DNA from: Amblyornis subalaris
Lineage: Eukaryota; Chordata; Aves; Passeriformes; Ptilonorhynchidae
DNA length: 64,000 nucleotides
Direction: 5' to 3'
Assembly: GCA_018881555.1 (NCBI GenBank)
Contig: JACAXG010000008.1
Span: forward strand, 12,305,316-12,369,315
Notes under the pieces: model-generated
Databases searched by the model: none
What the model saw: the letters and a program-made list of their open reading frames with translations, nothing else
What the model was told of the DNA's origin: nothing
In this document: one piece after another, positions 13,587-27,400 of the stretch
How the letters are laid out: the number at the start of each line of letters is the position of its first letter
How positions within the stretch are numbered: the stretch's first letter is position 1
Made by a program: the position numbers and the translations under genes

Positions 13587-15223
13587 AAATCATGCACATC
13601 ACGTGTGTTAGTGCAAATAGTTTAATCTGTACTCCAGAAATTCTATTGTATTTTTATATCTTTACAAAATAGATTTAAAACAATTATTTACTTTAAAAAA
13701 TGTAATTCTGAAGTTAAGCATTTCAGAACAATATTTGCAATAACCTATATACAAGAGGTACTAAGTACCACTGGCATACGAGTGTTCTGTGGTTGGGTGG
13801 CTTCCTGCAACTGAAAAGGATGAAATGAATGAACTAAATGACAATAGTTATTTTCTACAAGTCACTTGTGGACTATTTTTCCAACTAATAATCCTCCCAT
13901 TAGCAAATCCCATGTAACTTAAGATAGAACCTTTAATTAAAGGACAATGACCCTTAAAACCTCACAAAGTAAATTATATGCTAAATTTCTATTTAAATAT
14001 TTAAACTATCTGTCGATTGCCATAACATTCTTTAAAGCCAATTGAATTGCTGAGATTACCTCCCTATTTTGAAATTTCCTTTAGCAGAGCCATTTTACTT
14101 TACCACTCTTTAGCATATTATTTAAGTCTTTAATAAACTTTTTTGACAGAACTGTTGAGCTGAACAAGACAACTACAGTCTACATTTAATTCAGCACTAA
14201 CTACAGTGATTCCCACCAAAAGTCAGCAAATAGCAAGTTATAGTACTTAGATAAGGAAAATAAACTTTGTAATGGGGACCACTGCATCATACTTACAGCC
14301 ATGTGATAAGAATGCACAAAATTTTACTACCAAATTAAAATCATCTTCACCTAACAATACTTCATCAGGTATATGATTCCAATTTCGTAGTATTTTATGT
14401 ATCTTAGATTTTCTCAGCTAATCACAGACGTACTGTAGCAGTTCTCTTAATAAAGTTACGTCCACAAAAGCTTATTCTAAAGAGCTTCTCCAGCTCAAGT
14501 CAGAAAGTATCAAATGACTGAAAAAATAAACTGATACATGTGATATGTGAGAAAGAATTCATACTTTTAAAGAANGTATCTCTTTAAATATATGAAATTT
14601 AATAAATTACATTCAAACTAAAGTTAACGTAAGTTGAACCACTGCACTATGTCCATCAAATGACCAAGTACTTGCTCCCAGAAACACCTTAGTTCACTCA
14701 AGAACACACACATGCTTACACTCGCACACGCGCACGCTAAATACTTTAGGCTGGTCTTCACCATCAGTATCTCTATCTCTTTAAGGCTGGACATGAATTG
14801 TGTTTATTCCCAAAACCCATTAATAAAGCAATCCTTATGAAAGAAAAATATGCTTCCTTCAAAAGGTGTGATAAGAGAAGTTTTCTTAAGTCTTGTTCCC
14901 AACAGCTCAGTGACTAACAGCAAGTAAAATGATATACTAGTTTAAAAAAAAATAGATCATACTGAAAGGCACTGAGCACGCTGCATCTGTTTCCCAAGTA
15001 TCTGCAAGGTTACTTGGCTTGGATGTCCAAATCAGTATTTTCCTCTTAAATCTGGCAATCAGGTTCTAAAGTCAGTGTCCACAACCCTAGCCATTATAAA
15101 TAATTTGGTACCAAGAAGCCTACTTTAGGCCACCATTATAGTATTCAGAATCCCAACATACTAATTTAAAACTTGCATGAAGTTGTAAGCAAAAATATTG
15201 CTCACAGTATGATGAATCACAAT

Positions 15224-15229
15224 TTTATT
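15224..15229 (-). promoter_or_regulatory. Proximal AATAAA polyadenylation signal
   Basis: A canonical hexamer on the minus strand about 180 nt after the tail B stop. It is a likely proximal poly(A) signal. Confidence 0.55.
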
Positions 15230-15407
15230 CCCTCTTTATAGACAGATACATTTTATACAGTTTAAAGCAAATGACCCTACTGCTGTTCTCACGCAGAGCT
15301 GTGCTGTATTAAGAGGTAAAAAGGAAGAGAATTAATCTGTTTTCCCTCAGTATATGAATGTTGCCAGCTTCTAAAGGGAGGACGGTGTATGGATTCAACA
15401 ACAGTTC

Positions 15408-15497
15408 TCATGGAGAAGCTCTGGTTAGGCCTGGGTACAGCACCACGGCTGTTACAGCAACCAAAGCTGCCATCACAGGCATCCAAGGCCATTGTCT
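15408..15497 (-). CDS. SLMAP: SLMAP alternative tail B (membrane anchor, last exon)
   Basis: After acceptor CCACACAG, 29 codons and TGA (15408-15410) encode [20 protein letters not shown] followed by YPGLTRASP. The hydrophobic run [14 protein letters not shown] is the tail anchor, and the short polar end faces the lumen. It matches the mammalian [18 protein letters not shown] tail. This is the terminal coding exon when tail A is skipped. Confidence 0.96.
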   Translation of the reverse strand, partial: RQWPWMPVMAALVAVTAVVLYPGLTRASP

Positions 15498-18400
15498 CTG
15501 TGTGGAGAGAAAAAAGAAATCAATATCATATTTGTTCTAATTCATACTAATCAGTTTACCTCGTGGTTCCTGCAAGTCCTGAGTACCTGTTGATAGGCAT
15601 CACTAAAATGTTACCCTACTGCAGGCTAGTCCTGACTTGGAGCACCACAGCAAACCATGTTTCTCTAGCACAGAGAACTCCACACCTCTTCATGACTGAG
15701 GATCATCTGGAGAACTTTTGGCAGCTCCGTATTTCCAGGTTTGTTACTGTACACACCTCAGAGAAATCTGCTATTGAACATGCGAGGGCTTGAGATGTTT
15801 AAAACATTGCTTGTGCCAAGTCAAGGCTAGACACAGGTTATGCACGTCTTTTACTTTTGACTGTTTAAATCCAGATCTGTGACATTCGTTTGTAGCAGAT
15901 CCTAACAGCATCATTTTTAACAGACTGTCACAATATTGCATGGCAACAATGGCATTTTAAGAGGAGGACACACTGAGAGACATAAGAGAAAATGCAAGCT
16001 GAGAGTTCAGAATACAAACCAACCACCTATTTCTTGTCTTTTTTTTCCATCTTTCCATCAGCAATAGTGAGAAAAATTAAAGTGTTTAGAGCCAGAGAGG
16101 AATTTCTTAGTCCATAGATAGGAACCAAAGCTTGTTGAATTTTATTATTAGAGGCAAACTCTTCATTTTTCGTAGTTAATTAAGCAATTAAGTTTTCTTA
16201 CAAGCCCTAGCATCGCGCAAAAGGCAGCCCATTTGCTAAAGACAAACCGAGACCGAGTTGGAAGAGGCACGTTCAAGCACCAGTTAGAACAAAATTAATT
16301 GTTAGAATTAAAGAAATCACAGAGATGTTAAATGATTAGTTGATTGCTCAGCTCGTCAGTGTCAACAGAATGGCATATCAAATGAAGGGTTTGCTTCAGG
16401 TAAAGAAATACCTGTGAGCATTTCACCATGCACTATTTGATACAGAAATGGCACAAACAGGTGAGAGGGACAAACATACATTGACTGAACAGTAGTGCTT
16501 GTACCTTTCGCTACCACAATGGGCCGTAACACCAATACAGGAAAGCCAGGATTAGGCCGATGAATACGGCTGGGACGGGTTGTAATATGGAAGGCTAAAG
16601 AAGGGAAGGGATATTAAAAATCACTTTGTGCTATAAATCAATCAGGTAAAGATGATTTAGAGAGGGGAAAATAAGTCAGTAAGTTTTGTTTTAATTGAAA
16701 TGTATTAAAGACATCTAACACATTACAGCATTGTCTAATCTGGTATACAAAGTTAGTACACCATTCTACTCAAATGAACAGGGATGTTTAAAAATAAAGG
16801 GAAGTAAGCAGAAAATGTTCCAAGAAACCTCTTGTCACAACTTGGAATTTAGCATTTGAAAACAATACAAATCTTAAACTGATTTGCCTGTATCTTATTC
16901 ATAGTTGGTTTTAGTTTTTCTAAGTGAGAGGAAATCCCATCTGGATTTCTTGAGACAGACTCACACCAGATATTGAACTTTTCAGCTATTTCTTCATTCC
17001 TTGATAGTTAGCCTTTTCCATTTGCCATCACCAGCCTCCGGAAAAACAAATCTTTTTCCTCCATTAGTGAATCAATTACAATTTTTTCCACAGGCAAACG
17101 CAGTAGTCCAGACATTTCCGTGAGATTGTAACACGACTGTACAATCAACACTCAGTTACTAAAAAGCAGAGAAGCACATTTCCATCAGAGATACCACAAA
17201 GATCAGCATCTCTGCCAGGTCAGCAGCCTTGTGACCAAATGCAATTCTGAAAATTGATCAAATGCTGCAGCTAGGCCAAAGCAGCAGCTGGCCAAACTGC
17301 AGGGTTCATCCAGCTTATGGCCTCCTCAGAACCATCCACACGTTTTCTCAGCTATGCTCAATTAATGTAAACTACTTCACATTTTGGATGAACAGCCTCT
17401 ATCTGTGATATGATAAATTAAAAGTAAAAATGGACCTAAATTCTTTTTAATCTGTCCTTGGAAGACATCTGCTTTCTCTGTATCCTAGCCTATATTTTTG
17501 TGCACACANAAAGACACACAGAGGTTAAGGTCAAACCATGCCAAATATTTTTAAAACTTTTTTGTGCCGAAGCTACCTTGATTTTGTTCAGTCAAATAAA
17601 TAAATAAATAAATGATAAATTCATGCTTGACTTTTCTAAAAACAATGTGATTAAGAAATAAAATCTCATCCTGTTGTGAATTTGTAGAAGTCGCTTATCA
17701 TAGAACCTCCAATACGGTTCAAAACACAGGAATATTAGAAAGTATTCTCTGCCGCTCAGTTAAATTTTTTTCCATCAAGGCAAATACTTAACAGAAAAAT
17801 TATGTGTAACTATTGAAGTCATTTTCATGCAAGATTATTTTTGTGTCATTGGTGCCACAAATCACAGTGCCATCTTCCCACAGAAAGCATGTCGGCAGAA
17901 ATAATCACAGCAGTGTTCAAAAAAGTGCCAGAAGTTTAAATCAACCAGAGCAGCTAATGTTCTCAAACCATTCACATCATCAAATCTGTCATGTAAAGCG
18001 CACCAGGAAATAACCAGTGACTACAAGCATGCAAGCAGAAGTAGTACATCAAACTGTTAAGCATTTCAAGAACACTGCAATTTTTTTAAAGGTAAAACTT
18101 AAATATAAAAACTTAATATTTAACTGATATTCCAAATGGAGTACAGAAGCCTTGTCTTTTCCAACATTTGTTGGTTCACTGAACAATTCTATAGTTTTGG
18201 GTTTTTTTTGCAAGTTATACACATTCATGGCTGTAGCATCTTGGCAAATGAAACTGATGATAAATATCCATCACATTCAATGAAATCCCCTCCAAAGGAT
18301 TAGATTTTCCCACTCACAAACTTATCAATACATAACAAATCTCCTTGTTGTTGAGGAACATATAACTAGGTACTTCAACAAAACTGTGCATCTTTTATTA

Positions 18401-21400
18401 GAATATGAAGATATGCAAACTCAGACACAGATGGGCTGCAAAAAGGAACAAATCCCACAGTGGGAAGTCACTTTCTGTCCTCGGAAATGAAGTAGCAGAT
18501 AATGATTCCAGCATAAGGGGCAATGGTACTTGAAAAATTTGACCTTGGAACTCAGCCCAGTATCCATGATGTTTGAAATAATCCCCAAGATGGATATGTT
18601 TTACATTACTGACTGTGAGTAATGTTTGCTGAGCAGTGAGTTTGCCCTTATATGGAGGATGCTCTTCATCACACCCTGACCTTCAGGTTTCAACTGTCAC
18701 AACTAACTCCTCCTCTGCAAGCAGATTTTGGCAACTGCTGTGGTTCCTGCTTTCATTTAAATACTTACCTCTAATTCTTCCTAAAATTTCCTTTTCGCTT
18801 TTCCACTTTCATCAGGTCCTCCAATTCCCTTCACAGTACGTTGTCTATCTAATATCCCCCTTTTTCCACTGATAATTTTAACTCTGAGGTTAATGTTTTT
18901 AACAGAGAAGAAAATCTCACATTCACAATTATTTATCCAGTGTTGATCTGTTAAAATGGGGTGGGGTTTTTGTCTGGTTATTTTTGACTTCTGCCCTCAA
19001 GTAACTCAGCATTTTCTGAGCACTGCAGAAAAAGTCTAAGCAAGAATCAGGTTCCAAGAGAATTATGAAATCATATTCCTGAAAATATGACTGAAAAAAG
19101 TGAGAAAGGCTTTGAATTCTTTACATCTTTGACAGCTCTATGATGTTAGAGGTTTATATTCAGGAATTGATTATGGCAAAGATATTCATACAAACTTTAG
19201 GCATCTAGCAGCCAGCTGATTTTAAGAGGGTGAGACCTGTAAAACTTTCTGTGTAGTTAGAGAAACAGTTTTCTAAAAGCCTGTTACAGAGCATTCATTA
19301 TTCTCCTGTTTTGTACTGTCCACTACAGGAGTTCTTCACCCTGCACTGACCACAGAGGCAGTGCAAGAAGACAAAACCAGCCCTTTCAGGGTAGTAAGGG
19401 ACCTAAAATAAAGCTATGACCACCTTATAATGTGTCTGTCACACCCTTGATGTTTGGAGGATTTCAGAATCTCAGTTAAAAAAGGAAGTTGTCCCCAGCC
19501 AGGAACTCAGCTCTAATGACACAATCTCTCAAATTAATTGCAACAGAAAACAGTATTTTCATTAGTGAATAGAAAGGACAGTTCAATTGTACTGTTTAAA
19601 TCAAGAGCCCATCAGAGATAACCATGGTTAAGAAGTATGAGCAAGATTAAGGAGGGAACGACCATTGTAATAAATACTAATAAAATATGAGCATCTTGAA
19701 AAAGATTGCTTAATTCATTTGGATACAGGTTTCTCAGCTTTCACCCCTGTACCATTCTTCGAAATCAAAAGGTTTTACTTAGTTCTGGTTCACTAGTATT
19801 TAAGTCACATGTTTTCAAGAGAGCAGATATCTAAGGACATACTTAAAACTGTAAAGCAACTGTAAACTTAACTTTCATGCATAATTGTAACAGTGTAATG
19901 ACCTGTAACTCTGCACAGGCAGTAGACCAGAATGGAATTTTGCATATAAAATCGTCCACAGCCTTTTTTTTTTTTAAAGTCGTTCTTTTTCTATTTCACT
20001 CTTCCATATTCCTTCAATCAACAGGATTGCCAGTGTCATAACCTGACTTCCCCACACATTTGGTTCAGACTTACGTTGTTTCCTTTTTCTTGTAGCAGCT
20101 CCAGGTTTTCTTTACATTGTTTGAGCTCTTCCGTGAGTGACTGGTTTTGTTGTTGAGCCACCTCATATCTTGCCTTCAGCTCCGAGAGCACAGTCTGTGT
20201 TCTTTCATACTAAAGACAGAGAGAGAACAGTCTGTGGACCCCTGGACACCCAACACACGCTGACATTTGCTTAGCACACAGCTTCCCTTTATGTCATTTG
20301 CCTAGAGTAACTCTCCTTGGATCAGTGCACTTTCTTTTCATAAAAGCAGGGTAAAATTTAGATTTCCTTTTTTCCAAATTAAGATTTTTTGCCCATCTTG
20401 GCAGGGTTAGGATTACTAAAACCAAGGAAATACAAAGCAAATGTAAGGCTTTAATTAATCTCTCATACCAATTATTCATTATCATACTGGAAAGGACTGT
20501 AAAAACCGCAAAGACAAAACAAGAAACAGAGGAACAAGGAGTCCTTCACATTTGAATAGTGGTCTTACATCCAGGCTGCAGCTTAAATACCTACACCCCT
20601 CTAGTAGGTGCAAAAATCAACATCTTGTATGAAGTAAATCAAACCCTCTTCCTCCACAGCAAACTCAAACATAAGAGCAAGGCAGACATTAAAAAAATAT
20701 TATGCCTTGTTACTGTCATGCCATAATCCTCAGTGTGGGTCAAGTACCAAGAGTACTGGGTGAATGTGACATGTTCCTACAGAATGGGTAGCTTTTCCTT
20801 TATCAAACCCACATTCTGTTTTTATTACAGATCACAAGCTTTCTAGCAGGCCTCCTGATAGGGTTTAGTAAGGACAGAACCAATGACTTTCAGTACTGGC
20901 ATTTACCACAAATTTAGAAGATGAGGCATCTTTACAAATATATCTGATTACAAAACCACAGACTAACATGACTGGGTTTTTCAAATTTTGAGAATTGTAA
21001 GGAATGTGACATAGATGAAATAACACAAAGCGAAGAAGGGGACTGCAAAAGAAACTAAGAGCAGTGACTGGGAAAACACTCAAAATGCTCATAAGAGGAA
21101 GCAAGTAAGTGTTGCAGACTATGGCCTTCTTCCAGACATAATCTTTAGAGGCCAGACAGATGAAATACATGCTCAAAATGCTGGCTTTTCCTTACGCACT
21201 TGCAAATCATCTTCAGCAGCCCAATGATCAGGTAAGATGAAAGGAGGTATTTGTAAAGAATCTGTAATCCCATTGTCAAATAAAAGAGTTCAAATTAACT
21301 AGGAAGATCAGACTGACTAAAAAGAATTAACTTAGACTCGTAACAGCTAAAGAAACTCTAGACCATGATGTTCAGGAAGACTCTGAATAAGGATTTACTC

Positions 21401-24400
21401 GTCTGAACAGTTTAAAAGTAAATTCACTACAGTAGTGCATGAAAGTAAGGTTTAGGAAGTTCCCAAAGAACACAGAAGTAATTTTACCTGAAATCTTCCT
21501 TTTTAGATTTGACTCCCAGTTTATATTTTCTTAGCTACCATTAAAACTACTTGGAATAAATGTATGAAAAAATTTCATTACTAGAATCTTTTTCATTACT
21601 AAAAAAGTTTTCCTTCTCTTTTAGCTTAAACAGGTCAGTCATCGGGCCTTACATTCTTGCAAAATGGAAATATTTCATGTTACCTCTTTCTGAACGTCTT
21701 TTGCTTGACTCTCAGCTTCACTGAGTTGAGTTTTCAGACTGGCTGCATCCCGTTGATGTTTTTCTCTCAAAGATCCCATCTGATTTTCAAGTTCCTTTCG
21801 AGACATTTCAAGAACACTTATATCGCTGGTTAGTGCTAAACTCTGTTTCTGAGAGCTGAAAAACAAAATCCAATTGATTCCTTATGCATTTTAGATTTAA
21901 ATAAACAGCCACTTTTCATCCTTGAAAGCTTCACACATTGTTTTTAATATGTAAATATCAGCTTAGAGCAATCATAGAAGTACAGACCATTACTGTCCAC
22001 CTATACAGAGTACTGACACAAAAGGCTAGCCATGGTCTTGCTTTTAAATAGATATCCACATCTTAGTGTGTATAATTAACATCTAGTACCTCTTTGGGAG
22101 GAAAAACCACCACCACCAAAACTCTTCAGCTACTGTGGGATCTCCTAGACAAACCCATAGTGCCCTTACCTAGAAAGCTCCTTCTCTTGTCGCTGAAGCT
22201 CGGATGTAAGCAAAGTATTTTCCTTCCTCAGTTTAACACATTCAGCTTCCAGAGCAATCCACTCTGCCTTCAGCTTTTCAAGTTCACCTGCAATTAATAA
22301 AATTTAATTCAACTGAGTAAAATTATTTCATGACTGCTTCAAGTAACATCAGCTAATAAATGGAGGAAAAGCTGTTATCAGTGGTAGATCTAAAATATAC
22401 TTGTCTGTAATCATGTCACAGGAATTCTCTTATGAGCATTTGTAAAACATTACAGTATCTTCTACTGTTATGAGGTTTGTAAGCCATTATCAGGCACATT
22501 ATTTTTTTTCATGGAGGCATTTTCTAAGGCACAAATAAGTAGAAAACAGTCTGTTTATGGGTCTATTCTAGTATTTTAGGAACAGTGTTAGAAAAGCATA
22601 TTTGAAGAAAATAATTTCTCAGGCTTGAAAACAGCAAACAACAAGAATCACTAGATACCGTGCCTCCATTACAAGGAAAAGAATTTTTAAAGCAATAAAT
22701 AAAGGGTGCAAATGACATCTTTGAAATAAGTCAGTCCCCGGGAAAAAAAAGAGATTAAAAATCAGTATTACATACATCTTAACAATAGAATGACAGAGAC
22801 CAGAATCTGAACTGGAAAAAGGCTTCTCTGACACCTGCACAATTACCTGATTCAGAATTTTATATGTGCCAGTTTCCCTGTGACATACAAAGTTTCAGCA
22901 TGAGCTTTTGAACTCTGTTAGGAGATTCTCCAAGACCTGAAGCTACAGGCCTGGAGCAGCAGCTCCCAGCCAGTCCTCATGAGATCTGGGTGCATTACAG
23001 GTAAAGGCAAATGTAAATGCAAATGAATGAGGCTAAAAGCAGCCCTATGTTGGCTCAGAACGAGGTATTTTTATATCTCTACATCACGCATTCAGAATAA
23101 AGCTTTCATTTTAAATTTAACGTTTTTTATGTTAAAAATGAGACNGTATCAACAGTTTTATTAAGCCATAAAATACAGTTATTTGTATCAAGTGAAGCTT
23201 TGCTAGAACATTGAAAAGGTCAGAAGTTCCCCTTTATGGGCTTAAACTATANAGAAGTTATACAAATCCTCCTGGAAATCTGTGGCAGTATGAATCCCCC
23301 AAACTGTAAAAGTTTTCCGTCTTTTCTAAGTGGACTTACAGTTGGTCTACTCCCAATATTGAAGAGTACCTAAGTTCATTTAGGCATAACTGATAATTAC
23401 TATTTAACGAAGCATGCAAAACACCTTTTGTAACACTACAAGCCTTGATACACACACATAAATATATGTGTGTGTATACACACACACACACACACACAAA
23501 GTAAATGACTACAAAGGGACAGACAGTGATTTGAGTAACTCGCATCCACCACACTGCAAAGGATGCTCTGTTAGCAATGGTCTGTGACATCCTTTCAGAC
23601 AAGTACCTTTTAGGCGAGAGGCCTCTTCCTTCTGCTGCTCCTCACACTGCTGGCATTTGAGCTGAAAACTGGCTTGCAGATNGACAATTTCTTTTTCATA
23701 ATCCGAGGCATCTTTCCTCCACCGTTCAAGCTCCGCTCGCACCGTCTGCAGCTCAGCTTGCAATGTAGAAATGTCTGTATCTCGTTCTGATGCTGCCTTT
23801 TCTGCTACTTGTTGAAGTGACAGAATCTCATTTTGAGCACTGACTAGTTCATTTCTAGTGGTTGAAATTTCATTCTCCTTTTCCTTACGAAGATTCTCAA
23901 TTTCTTCTTGTAACCTTCGCAACTGAGCTGGAAAGCAGACATTCATGTTTGTATTTTTTCAAACTGTACTTATAAAGAAACCTAAAAAACCCAACTCGCT
24001 TTCTCAACACACTGATGTTTAACAGCACTAAAGAAGCCTAATGCAATTGAAAAAACATATTAATCTTGTCAAATGCTGTACCCTTAAAGAGACATGTATG
24101 TGGGCCATGTAGTATAGAGAGTCAAGAGAAACCAAAATTATGTCTGGACAAAGCTTTCTTAGACAAGGCTGTCTGTGTGATANCAAAACAACTTTCTAAA
24201 ATCTGAAACCAAGATTTAAATCCAACTTCACTGTAAGCAAAACAAGTATTATAGGACAAGGACATTGGGGCTTTCAGGGACAAGAGGAAAAGCAAGAAAA
24301 ACCTCTGTCACAAGCCAAACATTTGCAAAGCTACACTGGAAATGTTTGCCTGTTCAGCAGTTAACTTGTGATGTCTATAAATATTTAAGGCACAGAGTAA

Positions 24401-27400
24401 TTTCTACTCCATTCTCAAAATGTTTATTTCCTCTACTACATTATTTCTTTGCAAAAAGCACTTTTCAAAGCACAAGATGAATTTTGAATTGAAAGGGACA
24501 GCTGCACCAAATATACTGAGCTGGAAGAAGGTCCTTTAGCATTTACAGTAAGTTGTAAATGTGCAGCAGTCACATACACAATTGGCTACTTGACATTTCT
24601 GCATGAAGCAAACCTTATAAATTATTCCCATCTAAACCATTTCATTACTAAAGACATCTCTAAGCACAATTTTTCATAAACACACATGCAAATAGAATCC
24701 AGTGCAAACAGTTGGAAAAAAAAGTACAGTAGAGAGNAAAGAGAAGTATGAAAGAGCAACAAAATTACAGTTACAACAGTGATTGATGGGAGCAAAGTGT
24801 TTCATTTGCTGTGGTTTTGTTTTACTTTTTAAAAAAAACATATCCGAATTCACATGTATTTCACTGATTTCACCACGTGAAAAANCAATCATAAAATTAA
24901 TGAAGAATTACTCTGAGAAGAAAAGGTAAAATTCTTAGCAGCACTTGAAAACCTAACGTAAGATACTGTAGAGAGTCAAAATTACACATTTAAAGTTATA
25001 TGTTTCAGAATCAAAGGTCAAAACAAGGATAGTGAAAAGTATGGGGTGGATAACCTTCCTAGATTACTCGTATTTATTTTTGTCCTCTCAATCCATTATA
25101 GAACCTGACAGGGAGAATGTGAGTAAGTCTTGCTGTAAACTGATAGATCAAAGTTACTCATGAGAGACTTGCACTTTCATGACAATTATATTTGATGTTT
25201 TCCAGTAGCTACATATACAGCAATACAGAAAGAATTAATACACTGGTACAACCTAGAAACTTTGTTGATCTAACTTAGCTGATGTACAATGAAGAAGAAA
25301 AACTCACCTTTTTTGTGCCCTCCTCTAAACAGGCTCCAGTAAGACATTTATCTCAGTAGATACACTAAAGAACCTAAGAATTACTCAATTCTCCACTTTG
25401 GAGGAAAAAGACCTCATGGGAAAAAATATGGTAGTTATTATATATTGTAATACCTAAGAGCTATTATAGACAATACTAAATTAATTTCACAGCAATTCTG
25501 TATAAGATGAAACAGTCTGTCTGTTCCATAAGAAAGANGTTTGCAGTATGATGGATTTTTAAATATATGAGGAACATGAAGCTTACTACCACCTTGTTTG
25601 TTTGAAAATAGTTTCTACAGGCTTATACTAAGAGAATAGCAAATGAAGTAGTGGATGAGAACAACCTGACACTAAGATAACACATGATGTATCAACAATT
25701 GCCTTTCCATGCANCCTTACATTAGCAGCCTTGAACCTACCAAAATAATATGCTCTAAACCACAAAGAACTACAACTTGCTAATACAGCAGGTGCCTGAG
25801 CAAAGGAATGCAAACCATATCTTCTTGATACTATTTTCTTCACCAAGCCAAGCTAAACTCCTGCTTCTTGGTATTGGCAGCATTTCGAGGAAATGTGTTT
25901 TTTTATTCTGTGCATGTTGTTGATGAACAACTCTCCCTTTAGATGTTCAGGCGTGAAAACAAGCACAGTCTTGGACTGAAAATCCAAAGACACACAAGAG
26001 TTCTACGTTTGGTGGAGTCGTAGAAACAACTTACACAGGAAAATTACTACTAATTTCGGATATTGGAATAATTTCTGAAGCATTGGATATAATTTGAAAG
26101 GACAATTAGAAAGAAAACTTCCATTACATCTCTCATTTATATAAGCCATTACCTCATCTAAACTGAATGCTTCACTTCTTTAATTTTTTTTTAAATAAGG
26201 AGCTACAAGTTACTTGAATTTCCTATCTGTTCATCTAATGAACTTGACACGTAGAGACACGACCTCAGTTGTTTCTCCGGCACTTTCTCTTCTCTATGAC
26301 AAACATATAAAGCCAACACCACTGGCTGGCCTAAAACATTGATTCCATGAAAATACTTCAAGAAATGTTACTGTATGAAGCTGCCAGCTGGTTTTTTTTC
26401 CTCCCCTGCAGTTCACAGCAGCTTCCAAGGGAGAATCCTGACAACACTTCCTAAATTGTGAGATGTGTCACACCCTAAAAGTTTGGGAAGCAGCAAGCAT
26501 ACAATGAACATCAGAACATTCTGAACTACAATGGAGAGAGGAGGAAACATTAGCAAGACCTCACTTGAGAAGGATCCAGAAAACAAAAAAGTATTGAAAT
26601 TGACAACAGGCATCTTGCAGTGAATTTTGGCTCTGTCAAACTTCTACTTTCATTCGCTCTTTTTGAGAGGAAGTAAAATGTTTCTTTTTTGCTGCATAGA
26701 AATAACNATCAATTATTTTCTAACTTTTGTTACAGCATTTACTACTTGGAGAATTTTCATTATTAGCAAAATAGCACTCAAAATTGAATTGCTCCTCTCG
26801 NTCTGAAGATGAGCTTTCTGTGAGCTTGTCTTTCATACAGGAGCAATGGCAGAAAATGTAAATATTCCTTGCTGACATTCACATAAAACAGTGCTATTAC
26901 ATATGTTTGTCAGTGTAACTGGTATATGACAAGTACCACGTTACACAACAAACTACTGCCCAGAAAGTAATTTGCTAGGGCTATTCTGACTTCCTAAGAA
27001 AGTTAGGACTGTCAGTCCATCTGCCTGTCTGCTCATCTGTCTTCAAGCCATTTTTGGGTCCAAACCAAATGATATTCTGACAAAGATCCCAAGGTATGAA
27101 TCCCCGAGGTTTTGTAACNATCAGTGGCTGAGTAGCTCTTCATACTAATGCTTGCTCACAATGTAATATAACCTTTGTTGNTTTTAAGGCTAGACAAACT
27201 GACAGACTCTTGACCAACGAGCTCACTCAAATGCACTGGATGACAACCTGATACAGAATATGTGACTCAGAAGTTATGTAAATCATGGGATTATATCCTG
27301 CTCTAAAAATTTTGGGTTGAAAAGACCATGACTGGTTATATCACTTTTCAAAAAAGCACGGGCAGGGTCTCTGTTGCAGAAACTTTACTGCGTGCTCTGA

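Larger units (their letters stand above)
13581..15407 (-). other. Probable SLMAP 3' UTR
   Basis: AT-rich sequence directly after the last stop. AATAAA signals on the minus strand occur at 15229-15224, 14808-14803 and 13586-13581 (AATAAAATAA), giving 3' UTR choices of roughly 0.2, 0.6 and 1.8 kb. Which is used cannot be told from sequence. A degenerate CA-type repeat lies at 14704-14738. Confidence 0.5.
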
